Origin: Bacteroidota bacterium
GTDB lineage: Bacteria > Bacteroidota > Bacteroidia > Sphingobacteriales > Sphingobacteriaceae
Length of the DNA: 64,000 nucleotides
Reading direction: 5' to 3'
Assembly (NCBI GenBank): GCA_023450085.1
Contig: JAEXHI010000022.1
Location: 124,001-188,000, forward strand
The translations under genes were made by a program, and so were the position numbers. The stretch's first letter is position 1; each line of letters opens with the position of its first letter. The notes under the pieces are model-generated. The model had not been told where the DNA came from, made no database searches, and was given only the letters and a program-made list of their open reading frames with translations. Positions 9,681 through 18,818 of this stretch are shown here, piece by piece.

Positions 9681-9846
9681 ATCTATCGGCCACTTTCACT
9701 GACATTGGCTTCATTCCTTACGAAAGTATTAAAAATCAATAAGCTAAGTCTGTTTAGCATCGGGATAATGGTAAAAATCCCTATAAATAAGTATTGATGA
9801 TCATTGCTTGAATTTCCAATTTTGAAAAGATAGCAAACTAATCACC

Positions 9847-10974
9847 ATGAGTATCAAACGAGTAATTTTAGTACTAGCGTTAGCCTTTTTCGCTTCGGCG
9901 GGCTTTGCACAAAACAAGCAGCCAGTTAAGAAAGCTAGCCCAGCCAAAACACCAGTTAAAGCCAAATATGGGGCATTGGCTATTGATAGGAGCAATGGTT
10001 TCTATTACGGCTGGTCTTTTGATCAAGCAACTTTAACGGAGGCCGAAAGTAGGGCAGTAGAGGAGTGTAAGCGTAAAGGCGGAAATTGTACCGTAGTTTT
10101 ATCTTATGCGGGAACAGGTTGTGCAGCCTACAGGACTATTGATGGTAAGGTAGGTACAGCGTTTGGCTGGGGGCTTGCCGCTACTAAAGAAGAAGCTGAT
10201 GCCATTGCCGCAAGAGAATGTCTAAAAAGAAGCAATGGAGCCGCGGCGCAAAACTTTGTTTGGAGCTGTAATTCGACTAATGGTACTACGTTAAAAGAAA
10301 TTTATAATGCCAGCGATGAGATAGAAGGACCAGTAAAAGTTGGCAATCAAATATGGAACAATAGAAATTTGGACGTGGCTACTTTTCGCAATGGTGACCC
10401 TATTCCAGAAGCCAAAACTCCCACCGAATGGCAACAGTTTTGCAAAAACAATCAACCAGCTTTTGTTTACCTCAACTTTGATCCCAAAAATGGAAAGAAA
10501 TATGGAAAACTTTATAATTTTCACGCTGTAATGGATTCACGTGGGCTGGCACCAAAAGGATGGCATGTGCCTAGCAAACAGGAATACGAAACATTAATGG
10601 TTGCACTTGGTGGTAAGTACGAAGCAGGTAAGAAAATCAGGGGAAAATCAGGCTGGGATCTTCCCGACAAGAAATATGGTGAATATGCTGGAAATGGCAC
10701 CAATGAATCGGGCCTAAATTTCCTTCCAGGAGGAAGAGCTTGGGGTAATGAGTACGATAAAGAACCTAATGCGGCCTCGGTATTTAATTACTATGGCGAT
10801 GGACAATGGTGGACTTCTACTATTGATGGACCTAGCCGTTATGACCAAAATGGTGGTTATGGTTATTATAGAAATGGTTTCGCTTTTGGATTTAGCTCAT
10901 ATAAGAAAAATTTAAGCGGAGTAGGATCAGAATCGCCGCAACGAGGGTTTTCTGTTCGGGTAATCAAAGATTAA
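9847..10974 (+). CDS. Secreted DUF4189 + FISUMP domain protein
   Basis: Residues 1-22 are a signal peptide (SAGFAQ). Residues about 41-141 match a DUF4189 domain (YGALAIDRSNGFYYGWSFD, FGWGLAATKEEADAIA, five Cys suited to disulfides). Residues about 164-375 match the FISUMP (Fibrobacter major paralogous) domain: VGNQIWNNRNLDV, YGKLYNFHAV, LAPKGWHVPSKQEYETL, GGRAWGN, WWTSTIDG and GFSVRVIKD. FISUMP modules are exported in many Bacteroidota; their function is unknown, though the fold is C-type-lectin/formylglycine-enzyme-like. A surface or periplasmic binding role is a guess. It stands alone, upstream of the response regulator at 11099. Confidence 0.8.
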   Translation: MSIKRVILVLALAFFASAGFAQNKQPVKKASPAKTPVKAKYGALAIDRSNGFYYGWSFDQATLTEAESRAVEECKRKGGNCTVVLSYAGTGCAAYRTIDGKVGTAFGWGLAATKEEADAIAARECLKRSNGAAAQNFVWSCNSTNGTTLKEIYNASDEIEGPVKVGNQIWNNRNLDVATFRNGDPIPEAKTPTEWQQFCKNNQPAFVYLNFDPKNGKKYGKLYNFHAVMDSRGLAPKGWHVPSKQEYETLMVALGGKYEAGKKIRGKSGWDLPDKKYGEYAGNGTNESGLNFLPGGRAWGNEYDKEPNAASVFNYYGDGQWWTSTIDGPSRYDQNGGYGYYRNGFAFGFSSYKKNLSGVGSESPQRGFSVRVIKD

Positions 10975-11098
10975 TTGAATACATTAAAGCGCTCCACCAA
11001 TCCTCCATCATTTAAAATAATCCCTTATCATATGAGGGACTACAATTTTCAGCTCTTAAAACTTATTGTTAGTTTTAGGCTAAAGTACCTAACGCTAC

Positions 11099-11737
11099 AT
11101 GACGCCAAAGCATATTGTCATCTGTGATGACCACCTTCTTTTTTTGAACGGTATTGCCGAGCTATTGAGGAATGCCAATAAAGGCTACGAAATAGTGAGT
11201 TTTAACCGTGCCGATGAGTGTAGGGATCATCTCAAACGCCATCAGGTGGATGTGTTCATCTGCGATCTGAATATTGGAGATACCGATGGTTTTGTATTAT
11301 TAGAGGAGCTCAAAGAACAACTTAAGCATACCAAAAAAATTATACTCACGGCCTACTATGAAGATTTCTTGATTCAAAAGGCTAAAAGGATGGGGATGGA
11401 TGCCTTTCTCAAAAAAGAAACCACTGCCGAAGAATTGATCAAAGTGATAGAAATGGCACCCTCAAAAGAGTTCCAGACCAATGGCCGAGACAGTAGGAGC
11501 GTAGCTGTTTACCGAACAATTGATGAACCTATTGTCAATAAATTTAGGATATCTAAGCAAGAGAAAGAAGTGATTAAGCTTATCATTAAAGGACTTACCA
11601 GCAAAGAAATTGGAGAAGCCCTTTTTGTGAGCAAAACCACGGTAGATACCCACCGTAGGAACATCTATAAAAAACTAGAAATCAGCAATAGCAGTACGCT
11701 CATCAAATTTGCCCATGAGAATAACCTGCTTAGTTAG
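11099..11737 (+). CDS. NarL/FixJ-family response regulator
   Basis: 212 aa. The receiver domain has acidic pair Asp10-Asp11, phospho-acceptor Asp56 (FICDLNIG), Thr84 (ILTAYY) and the conserved Lys in DAFLKKE. The C-terminal GerE/LuxR helix-turn-helix reads KQEKEVIKLIIKGLTSKEIGEAL and SKTTVDTHRRNIYKKLEI. It should be phosphorylated by the kinase encoded immediately downstream, whose start overlaps its 3' end by 23 bp. The regulator-before-kinase order with overlap implies translational coupling. Targets are not evident. Confidence 0.92.
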   Translation: MTPKHIVICDDHLLFLNGIAELLRNANKGYEIVSFNRADECRDHLKRHQVDVFICDLNIGDTDGFVLLEELKEQLKHTKKIILTAYYEDFLIQKAKRMGMDAFLKKETTAEELIKVIEMAPSKEFQTNGRDSRSVAVYRTIDEPIVNKFRISKQEKEVIKLIIKGLTSKEIGEALFVSKTTVDTHRRNIYKKLEISNSSTLIKFAHENNLLS

Positions 11738-13496
11738 TGTGCTATTGCTTTTTGTTTTGTCAAAAACTTTGGCAGGCAATCCTTTACAGGTTTCAGTTAA
11801 GGCCGCTTATGTATTGGATCGAGATTCTAAATGGCAACTGGCAGAAACTGAACGTAAAACTTTAAAGCTCTTTGTAGAGGCACAAAAGGTGAACATCGGT
11901 TATAACCGTAATGATGCAGTTTGGTGTCGTTTCAGTATTAAGAATGAAAATGTTCATCAGGAAACAGCAGTATGGCTCTGCTTTGATAACTACCATATCG
12001 ACAGCCTGAATATTTTTGATGGAAGGGAAATGGTACTTATGGGAGATCGTACCACAGGAAGGTCGGCTTTTATGAGTGCGCTAGTCTACGAATTACGACT
12101 TAAACCAGGAGAAGAACATGTGCTTTGGACTCGGCTAAAGAAGCAGACTTCTTTCTTCGATTTTTCTTTTCGTTTAGCTACCGCCGCCGCATTAGAAGCG
12201 CAGTCCTCCAAAAAAATGACTTTTGTCGCCTTTTTTATAGGTATCGCCTTTTTGTTGTTAATGATCAACGCTATCCTTTTCATGATGACCCGCAAGCGTC
12301 TATATGTCTACTATATCTGCTATTCGGTACTCACCGTATGCTATGTAATGGTAACCATGAATTTTGCCAAACATCTGTTATTCCCAAATTTGTTGTGGTT
12401 AAGCGAAGTTAGGATTTTTAGTGGCGCGCTGTGGTATATTGCATTGAGCTACTTTCTGTGCTGCTTTTTACAGTTAAAAGAGTACCAGTTTTTCAAATAT
12501 AGGCTCATCAATGTGTTGTGTGCAATCAACCTATTTTTTGTATTGCTGTCGGTAACTTTACTGTGGATTTATCCTAATGCTGATTTCAGATTTTTGTTTA
12601 TTTCCGGCTATATCGTATTTCTGTTGGCAATTGTAGTGCTTTTTTGGGCTGCAATCACTCATTTGAGGATTGAAAGAGACCAGGCCATTTATGCCCTTTT
12701 GGCCTTTGCTCCGCAGTTAGCTTGGGGAGGTTGTTTGATTTTGAGAACCTTTGAAATTATTCCTTATTCGCTGGGCGATGATTGGATGGTTTTTGCCAGT
12801 TTGTATGAAGTGTTTTTGTTTGGAGCGGTATTATCGAGGAATTATGTGGAAGTATTTTTGAGGAATACAGAGTTGATGCAGGAGGTGATTGTAGAAAAGG
12901 AAAACTCGCTCAGGACTATTAACCACGTACAGTTACGAGAACGACGAAATATTGCGAATATCATTCATGATAATGTGGGCAGCAAGATAGCTCACATCAT
13001 CCACCTATTTGATATGAAGAATGCCAAATTGGCCAAGGAAAACATTAGGGAGCTAGCTAGTGATATTCGTGATATTTCCCATAAAATTCTTCCCAAAGCA
13101 CTTGATGAAGGTGCGCTCATTTCTAGTTTGCGCAGTCAAATAGCCATTATTAATGCTGGGTTAGATGAAGCCGAAATAGAGTTTTTTAGTTATGATTTTC
13201 CTGAACGGATAGCGCAAAAATGGGTGTATGATATGTACCTGATCGCTTTAGAAGCCATTAGCAATGCGCTTAAACATGGGAAAGCCAATTTGGTGACCAT
13301 AGAGTTTTATGGATATGCCGATAGTTATCATTTTCAGTTTACCGATGATGGTTGTGGTTTCGACGTAAAGCAAACAGGAATGGGCTTTGGATTGGATAAT
13401 ATGGTGAAGCGTATTGGTTATTATCAAGGCCATTTCGAAATCAGTAGTGTAGAACAGCAAGGTACCGTTATCCAAATTGTTATCCCCACAACGTAA
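11715..13496 (+). CDS. 7TMR-DISM sensor histidine kinase
   Basis: 593 aa from ATG 11715 (an upstream TTG at 11709 would only add two residues). Signal peptide 1-21, then an extracytoplasmic 7TMR-DISM beta-sandwich (about 25-150, with NDAVWCRFSIKNE), seven membrane helices (about 170-375), a short coiled linker and a HisKA_3 dimerisation domain with phospho-His in IANIIHDNVGSK. The ATPase N-box is ALEAISNALKHG and the G1 box DDGCGF, and it ends in GMGFGLDNMVKRIG, so the kinase is intact. 7TMR-DISM sensors are thought to detect small carbohydrates or other ligands at the periplasmic domain (family knowledge). It pairs with the regulator at 11099. Confidence 0.92.
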   Translation: MRITCLVSVLLLFVLSKTLAGNPLQVSVKAAYVLDRDSKWQLAETERKTLKLFVEAQKVNIGYNRNDAVWCRFSIKNENVHQETAVWLCFDNYHIDSLNIFDGREMVLMGDRTTGRSAFMSALVYELRLKPGEEHVLWTRLKKQTSFFDFSFRLATAAALEAQSSKKMTFVAFFIGIAFLLLMINAILFMMTRKRLYVYYICYSVLTVCYVMVTMNFAKHLLFPNLLWLSEVRIFSGALWYIALSYFLCCFLQLKEYQFFKYRLINVLCAINLFFVLLSVTLLWIYPNADFRFLFISGYIVFLLAIVVLFWAAITHLRIERDQAIYALLAFAPQLAWGGCLILRTFEIIPYSLGDDWMVFASLYEVFLFGAVLSRNYVEVFLRNTELMQEVIVEKENSLRTINHVQLRERRNIANIIHDNVGSKIAHIIHLFDMKNAKLAKENIRELASDIRDISHKILPKALDEGALISSLRSQIAIINAGLDEAEIEFFSYDFPERIAQKWVYDMYLIALEAISNALKHGKANLVTIEFYGYADSYHFQFTDDGCGFDVKQTGMGFGLDNMVKRIGYYQGHFEISSVEQQGTVIQIVIPTT

Positions 13497-13520
13497 ACAA
13501 GCTTAGGTTGTAATCATGCT

Positions 13521-13610
13521 CTTGTTCATTCCTACTTTGAGCCTGTCCCGATATATCAGGAAAGAATCTCTAGAGGCTAAGATTGTTTTGGTTGGTATGG
13601 TCATAAGCGA
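13521..13610 (+). repeat. Dispersed repeat family A, copy 2
   Basis: It shares TTCATTCCTACTTTGAGCCT and GTCCCGATATATCAGG with copies at 9016 and 19471. It begins 25 bp after the kinase stop codon. The distal hairpin is degraded (TTTTGGTTGGTATGGTCAT). Confidence 0.75.
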
Positions 13611-13675
13611 CAAAGAAATAGAACTAATTTCTCAGGTTATGTTATATTCGTAAAAGTTTTCAATAATCCTGTGCT

Positions 13676-14473
13676 ATGAACGAAATACTCAAGCTAAACA
13701 AAGGAAGCTATTCGGGAAAAGTTCATCAGTTAGTTGAGCATTCAGGCTTGATTACCAGTCATACTACTTATGTCGACAATTATAATGCAGGTTTTCATTA
13801 TCATGAAAACCCACATCTGACTTTCATTTTGCAGGGAGGTAATTTAGAGTACAAATCACACCATTCTGCCCTCAAAGATACGGGGTCGGTTTTATTCTAT
13901 CATTCGGGTGAACTTCATAAAACATTGCCCACTGTTGCTTCTACAAAAAATTTAAACATAGAAATTGAGCTGAACTTTCTAAACCAATATTCACTGGACG
14001 AGTCGGACCTTAAAAATGCCGTTGAGAAAAATCAGCAAAGTCGTTCCTTTATGCTTAAGGTTTACAGTGAGCTACTCCTGAATGATTCGGTTACAAAAAC
14101 GGCTTTGTACTCACTGATGTTATCCTTTGTCAAAGGACTTGATGTTCCGTATTATCATAACATCGAATGGTGTGATAGGCTAAAGGAAATCTTAAATGAT
14201 GAGTGGAACGTTAACCACAGTTTGGAAGAATTATCCTTGAGGTTAGGCGTACATCCAGTAACCATCTCGAAATATTTTAAGAAGTATTTTGGAACCACTT
14301 TTGGAGAATATGTAAGAAGCTTAAGAATAAATAAGAGCATATTTTTAGTGAAAAATAGCAACCATTCAATTACAGAAATTGCGTTCCAATGTGGTTTTGC
14401 AGATCAGAGCCACTTTATCAGAACTTTTAAAGCACAAACTGGTTTAACACCAAAATATTTCCAAAAATTATAA
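13676..14473 (+). CDS. AraC-family transcriptional regulator
   Basis: 265 aa. The N-terminal half (about 15-110) looks like a cupin sensor: NAGFHYHENPHLTFILQGG and SVLFYHSGELHKT. The C-terminal half (about 165-265) is a double helix-turn-helix: HSLEELSLRLGVHPVTISKYFKKYFG, then ITEIAFQCGFADQSHFIRTFKAQTGLTPKYFQ. It lies 113 bp upstream of an S15-type hydrolase gene on the same strand and may regulate it (inference from position). A near-consensus -7 box, TATATTCG, lies at 13643-13650. Confidence 0.88.
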   Translation: MNEILKLNKGSYSGKVHQLVEHSGLITSHTTYVDNYNAGFHYHENPHLTFILQGGNLEYKSHHSALKDTGSVLFYHSGELHKTLPTVASTKNLNIEIELNFLNQYSLDESDLKNAVEKNQQSRSFMLKVYSELLLNDSVTKTALYSLMLSFVKGLDVPYYHNIEWCDRLKEILNDEWNVNHSLEELSLRLGVHPVTISKYFKKYFGTTFGEYVRSLRINKSIFLVKNSNHSITEIAFQCGFADQSHFIRTFKAQTGLTPKYFQKL

Positions 14474-14586
14474 CTGCGCTAATTTCGTTCTATTTTTTAG
14501 CTGTAATTGACGATTTCTTTGTAGTTGCGATATAGATGGTCAGCCCATTGATTAATAAATGATAAGAACTAATAATACACGGCAGC

Positions 14587-16335
14587 ATGTTTTATAAATT
14601 TGTGTTAAAAACCTTCTTGTTTTTTGCCCTATTACCTTATGTAAGTGCACAACAAACAATTGAAGCTAAACTTGCGGATGCCGCAAATCTTTATAGCATC
14701 CAAGACAGCGTGATGATACGTACGCGTGATGGAGCTCAAGTATCTGCCATTGTAGTTTGGAAAAAGGGTAGCAATGAGCCACAACCGGCCATACTCCAGT
14801 TTTCTATTTACGTAAGAGATAAAGGAAGAGATTTACAGTCGTTAAAAGACGCCGCCGATAGAGGTTATATAGGTGTGATGGCCTATACCAGAGGAAAAAG
14901 ATTTAGTCCAGAAACAATATTTCCTTATGAAAAAGACGGCGCTGATGCTTACGATGTGATAGACTGGATCAGCAAGCAAACTTGGTGCAATGGTAAGGTA
15001 GCAATGTATGGTGGAAGTTATAATGGTTTTACGCAATGGGCAGCAGCTAAAACATTACATCCAGCACTTAAAACTATTGTTCCTTATGTGGCTAATCGCC
15101 CTGGAATGGGGTTGCCAATGGAAAACAATGTGTTTGTAAATCCCAATTACGAATGGTCATTTTATGTTGGCAGCAACAAGTATCTAGATAATGAAACAGG
15201 TAATGATCGCCAGCGCTTTAGGAAAATGATGTTCAGATGGTGGGAAATTGGAGCTGCCTATAGCAAAATGGACAGCATTGATGGCGTACCGAATAGGCTG
15301 TTTCAACGTTGGATAAGCCATCCCGATTTCGATGAATATTGGCAAAATATGGCGCCCTATCAAAAAGATTTTGCACAAATCAATATTCCTGTACTTGCGT
15401 TTGATGGCTATTATAACGATTCGCAAAATTCGAGTTTATATTATCTTCGCGAACTTCAAAAATATAGTCCTAATACCCCTCAGTATTTAATTATTGGACC
15501 TTATGGGCATTTTGGCACCCAAATAGGTGGCGAAAAAACAATTAACAGTTATGAGGTGGATGCGAACGCTCTAATTGACATTAAAAAAATTACCTATCAA
15601 TGGTTTGATTATATTTTGAAAGGCGGAGAAAAGCCATCCGTACTCAAAGATAAGGTCAATTACCAAGTAATGGGCACTAGCGAATGGCGAAGTGCATCAT
15701 CACTGGCCAAAATGAGCAATGGCTCTTTAAAATTTTACCTGACTAATCACAAAATAGATGGTTTTTACGCTTTGAGTACCTTTAAATCTAAAAAAATGGA
15801 TTTCCTTAAACAAAATGTAGATTTTGCAGACCGAAAAACCAGCAATAATGATTATTATCCTGATCCAATTATCCGTAAGGAAATAGCTGCCGATAATGGA
15901 TATTCATTTATCAGTGAACCTATTAAAGAACCGATGTTGGTGAATGGTTCTTTTAGTGGACAAATTTTAGCAAGTATCAATAAGAAAGATTTTGATATAG
16001 GTGTAACTCTTTATGAAGTATTACCGAACGGGGAATATTTTCATCTTTCCTACTATATTGGAAGAGCCAGTTATGCGAAAGATATAACTAAGAGACAACT
16101 GTTAACACCTGATAAAATGGAGACTATTTCATTTTCAAATACTCATTTGGTAAGTAAGCAATTGTCTAAAGGCAGTAGGTTGCTAGTGGTCATCAACGTA
16201 AATAAAAATCCATTTTCCCAACTTAATTATGGTACGGGTAAAGAAGTGAGCGAAGAAACCATCAGTGATGCAAAGCAAGCCCTAGAGGTTAAGTGGTATA
16301 CGAATAGTTTTATTGAGATTCCTATTTTAAAATAG
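14587..16335 (+). CDS. CocE/NonD (peptidase S15 family) secreted hydrolase
   Basis: 582 aa with a signal peptide (1-21, ending YVSAQ). The alpha/beta-hydrolase domain carries nucleophile Ser144 in YGGSYNG, an acid Asp in FDGYYND and a His in GPYGHFG. The C-terminal third is the beta-sandwich typical of X-Pro dipeptidyl peptidase / cocaine-esterase-like proteins (ANGYSFISEPIKEPMLVNGSFSGQI, TLYEVLPNGEYFHLS). Members cleave acyl or peptide bonds, often glutaryl-7-ACA-like amides or X-Pro peptides; the substrate here is unknown. Location is probably periplasm. The gene is followed by the thiamine riboswitch, so it is not part of that operon. Confidence 0.88.
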   Translation: MFYKFVLKTFLFFALLPYVSAQQTIEAKLADAANLYSIQDSVMIRTRDGAQVSAIVVWKKGSNEPQPAILQFSIYVRDKGRDLQSLKDAADRGYIGVMAYTRGKRFSPETIFPYEKDGADAYDVIDWISKQTWCNGKVAMYGGSYNGFTQWAAAKTLHPALKTIVPYVANRPGMGLPMENNVFVNPNYEWSFYVGSNKYLDNETGNDRQRFRKMMFRWWEIGAAYSKMDSIDGVPNRLFQRWISHPDFDEYWQNMAPYQKDFAQINIPVLAFDGYYNDSQNSSLYYLRELQKYSPNTPQYLIIGPYGHFGTQIGGEKTINSYEVDANALIDIKKITYQWFDYILKGGEKPSVLKDKVNYQVMGTSEWRSASSLAKMSNGSLKFYLTNHKIDGFYALSTFKSKKMDFLKQNVDFADRKTSNNDYYPDPIIRKEIAADNGYSFISEPIKEPMLVNGSFSGQILASINKKDFDIGVTLYEVLPNGEYFHLSYYIGRASYAKDITKRQLLTPDKMETISFSNTHLVSKQLSKGSRLLVVINVNKNPFSQLNYGTGKEVSEETISDAKQALEVKWYTNSFIEIPILK

Positions 16336-16373
16336 TTTTTAAAACCAATCTCCACAAAGCACTAAGTATATTG

Positions 16374-16405
16374 TTTGTCTGTTCAATCAAATATGATTAG
16401 CTTTG
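16374..16405 (+). promoter_or_regulatory. Bacteroidota-type promoter of the thiamine operon
   Basis: TTTG (16374-16377), a 20-bp spacer and TAGCTTTG (16398-16405) match the -33 TTTG / -7 TAnnTTTG consensus. The predicted start of transcription, about 16411, coincides with the first strand of the TPP aptamer, so the RNA would begin with the riboswitch. Confidence 0.75.
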
Positions 16406-16409
16406 AAAA

Positions 16410-16532
16410 GCTTTAGGGGTATTCTGAAAAGAATTGAGAGAGTCCCTTTGAACCTGATTCGGTTAATACCGTCGTAGGGAAAAGCAAATACATTTTTAGA
16501 AATGTACCTTGCCGGATTTGTTTCCTAAAGCA
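16410..16532 (+). promoter_or_regulatory. TPP riboswitch (THI element) with expression platform
   Basis: The aptamer spans 16410-16485. P1 is formed by GCTTT (16410-16414) and AAAGC (16481-16485). Conserved cores are AGGGGT, TTGAGAGA, CCCTTTGAACCTGATTC and TAATACCGTCGTAGGGAA. Downstream, CCTAAAGC (16525-16532) is the exact complement of GCTTTAGG (16410-16417) and repeats the 3' P1 strand, and ATTTGTTTCCT (16517-16527) can pair with the AGGGAAAAGCAAAT region. These offer an alternative helix in the absence of TPP. A small hairpin (TACATTT-TTAG-AAATGTA) lies between. TPP binding is expected to repress thiMED-tenA; whether at transcription or translation is not clear. Confidence 0.95.
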
Positions 16533-16552
16533 TTTATTATAAAACATAAAAA

Positions 16553-17356
16553 ATGACCATGGAAAAATCACTTTGGCAACTCGTTTTGGCAGTTCGCCAG
16601 CAAGCTCCCCTCGTTCATAGTATCACCAATTATGTGGTCATGAACAATACTGCAAACGCACTATTAGCCGTAGGCGCATCACCCATTATGGCACATGCCC
16701 ACCCAGAAGTAAAAGACTTGGTCGCCATTTCGAATGCATTGGTAATCAATATTGGCACGTTGGACGAATATTGGAGTTCGGCGATGATTTTGGCCGCAGA
16801 AGCTGCTCACAACACTGGTAAGCCTTGGATATTGGACCCTGTAGGTGCGGGAGCAACTGCTTATCGCGATGAAGTTTTACAAAAGCTTCTGATTTTTAAA
16901 CCGACCGTTATCAGAGGAAATGCCTCAGAAATTATTGCTTTGGCAAAAGCCAATATGACCACAACCAAAGGGGTAGATAGCTCCGCAAAAAGCAATGAAG
17001 CAATCCATTCTGCAAATAAATTGATGGAAGAGTGTCAATCGGTAGTATGCATTTCTGGAGAAACGGATATCATCATCAGTGCTCAAAAAAGCATATCTCT
17101 TAAAAATGGACATCCTTTAATGACCAAAGTAACGGGATTAGGTTGTTCGGCAACGGCAATTATTGGGGCATTTATAGGCATTTCGGAAGATAAAAGACTA
17201 GCCGTAGCTGCTGCAATGGCCTTGATTTCTATTGCCGGCGAATTAGCTTTTAAGGAAAGTAAAGGACCAGGAAGTTTACAGGTTAATTTATTGGACAAAC
17301 TTTATAATATCACAGAAGAAGAGTTTTTGAACGCACTTAAAATGTCGGAAGAATGA
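16553..17356 (+). CDS. thiM: Hydroxyethylthiazole kinase
   Basis: 267 aa, the usual length. It phosphorylates 4-methyl-5-(2-hydroxyethyl)thiazole for thiamine salvage. Family marks: PLVHSITNYVVMNNTANALLAVGASPIMAHA, ALVINIGTLD, PWILDPVGAGAT, RGNASEI and the anion-hole/catalytic block KVTGLGCSATAIIGAF (Cys conserved). The start is ATG 16553; a second ATG six bases later is equally possible. First gene of the TPP-riboswitch operon; its stop overlaps the thiE start (ATGA). Confidence 0.96.
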   Translation: MTMEKSLWQLVLAVRQQAPLVHSITNYVVMNNTANALLAVGASPIMAHAHPEVKDLVAISNALVINIGTLDEYWSSAMILAAEAAHNTGKPWILDPVGAGATAYRDEVLQKLLIFKPTVIRGNASEIIALAKANMTTTKGVDSSAKSNEAIHSANKLMEECQSVVCISGETDIIISAQKSISLKNGHPLMTKVTGLGCSATAIIGAFIGISEDKRLAVAAAMALISIAGELAFKESKGPGSLQVNLLDKLYNITEEEFLNALKMSEE

Positions 17357-17988
17357 GCAAAAGAGATTTTCCCTATCCATTGTATTTAGTGATTTCGGAA
17401 GCAGACTGTAGAGGTCGAAATTTTCTGGAAGTTGCAGAACAGGCTATTTTGGGCGGGGTAGATATCATTCAGCTTAGAGAAAAACATACGACAACCGAGG
17501 TATTTCTTCAAAAAGCGGAACAGTTGATGGAAATTACGGATCGATATCATGTTCCATTGATCATTAACGACAATATTGAGGTAGCTCAAAAGTTGAACGT
17601 AGCGGGTGTTCATGTAGGGAATAGCGATGCTTCACCTACTTTTTTAAGAAAGCAGGCCATGATTAGCCATAAAATCATTGGCTATTCTATTGAATTTCTT
17701 TCGCAGCTCGAAAATGAACAAACCAAAGCCGCGGATTACCTTGGAATTAGCCCCGTTTTTAAAACCGATACCAAAAAAGATACGGTAACAGAGTGGGGCC
17801 TTGAAGGCATTGCCACCATTAGGCAGCTTACTGAAAAACCTCTTGTAGCCATCGGAAATATCCATTTGGGAAACGTAAAGGCTGTTATTAACGCAGGAGC
17901 AGATAGTGTTGCGGTAGTTTCAGCGATATGTAGCGCAACCAATCCTCAACAAGCAGCTTTTGAATTAAAAAATGAAATCCTAAAATGA
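17353..17988 (+). CDS. thiE: Thiamine-phosphate synthase
   Basis: 211 aa TIM-barrel enzyme that joins HMP-pyrophosphate and thiazole phosphate to give thiamine phosphate. Motifs: GGVDIIQLREKH, PLIINDNIEVA, GVHVGNSD, DYLGISPVFKTDTKKD, PLVAIGNIHLGNVKAVINAGADSVAVVSAI. The position of QLREK and NDN is as in the family. It overlaps thiM and thiD by 4 bp on either side, so expression is translationally coupled. Confidence 0.96.
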   Translation: MSKRDFPYPLYLVISEADCRGRNFLEVAEQAILGGVDIIQLREKHTTTEVFLQKAEQLMEITDRYHVPLIINDNIEVAQKLNVAGVHVGNSDASPTFLRKQAMISHKIIGYSIEFLSQLENEQTKAADYLGISPVFKTDTKKDTVTEWGLEGIATIRQLTEKPLVAIGNIHLGNVKAVINAGADSVAVVSAICSATNPQQAAFELKNEILK

Positions 17989-18818
17989 AAAAATATAAAT
18001 ACCCCTCTGTTCTCACTATTGCAGGCTTCGACGGAAGCGGTGGTGCAGGAATACAGGCTGATATCAAAACCGCTTCTGCCTTAGGCTGTTATTCTACTTC
18101 AGTACTCACGGCATTGCCTGTTCAAAATACCCAAGGCGTACAAAAAATATATCCTATTCCTGTGGAGGCCGTAGCCGATCAGATCAAAGCTATTTTGGAT
18201 GATGTATTTCCTGATGCCATTAAAATTGGGATGGTACATACGACGCAACTGGTAGAGGTGATTGTTTCAACTTTAGCTCAATACCCCAAAATACCACTGG
18301 TCTTTGATCCGGTAATGGTGTCTACTAGTGGCCATCGGCTGATTGAAGAAGATACGATAACGGCTATTACCGAAAAACTGTTTCCAATTACCGATGTGAT
18401 TACCCCGAATATGGATGAAGCCGCCATTTTAGCTGGAATGAAAGTAACCTCACTTGATGATTTATATACCGCAGGAAAAAGGATAAAACAACTTGGTTGT
18501 AAAAGTATCCTGCTTAAGGGAGGCCATCAGGAAACCCCTGTAATTACCTCTTTATTTTATGATGAACATCAACAGTTTCATTCCTTTGAAACCGAAAAAT
18601 TTAGCACTAACAATACGCATGGTTCAGGCTGTACGCTATCATCTGCAATTGCAGCTTACGTCGCACAAGGTAAATCGTTACTTGAAGCGGTTGATTTAGG
18701 ACAGAAATATGTATTTGAAGCGATAAAGGAAGGTAAAGATGTACAAACGGGAAAAGGGAATGGTCCTTTAAATCACTTTTTTAACCCTATAAAATTGATT
18801 AAAAATGAAATGGTCTGA
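17985..18818 (+). CDS. thiD: Hydroxymethylpyrimidine / phosphomethylpyrimidine kinase
   Basis: 277 aa. It phosphorylates HMP twice to HMP-pyrophosphate. Ribokinase-like motifs are present: VLTIAGFDGSGGAGIQADIKT at the N-terminus, KIGMVH, FDPVMVSTSGHRLIEEDT, DVITPNMDEAAIL, ILLKGGH and the C-terminal anion hole NTHGSGCTLSSAIAA. It overlaps thiE by 4 bp and tenA by 14 bp. No thiC, thiG or thiS is in the window, so this cluster looks built for salvage. Confidence 0.96.
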   Translation: MKKYKYPSVLTIAGFDGSGGAGIQADIKTASALGCYSTSVLTALPVQNTQGVQKIYPIPVEAVADQIKAILDDVFPDAIKIGMVHTTQLVEVIVSTLAQYPKIPLVFDPVMVSTSGHRLIEEDTITAITEKLFPITDVITPNMDEAAILAGMKVTSLDDLYTAGKRIKQLGCKSILLKGGHQETPVITSLFYDEHQQFHSFETEKFSTNNTHGSGCTLSSAIAAYVAQGKSLLEAVDLGQKYVFEAIKEGKDVQTGKGNGPLNHFFNPIKLIKNEMV

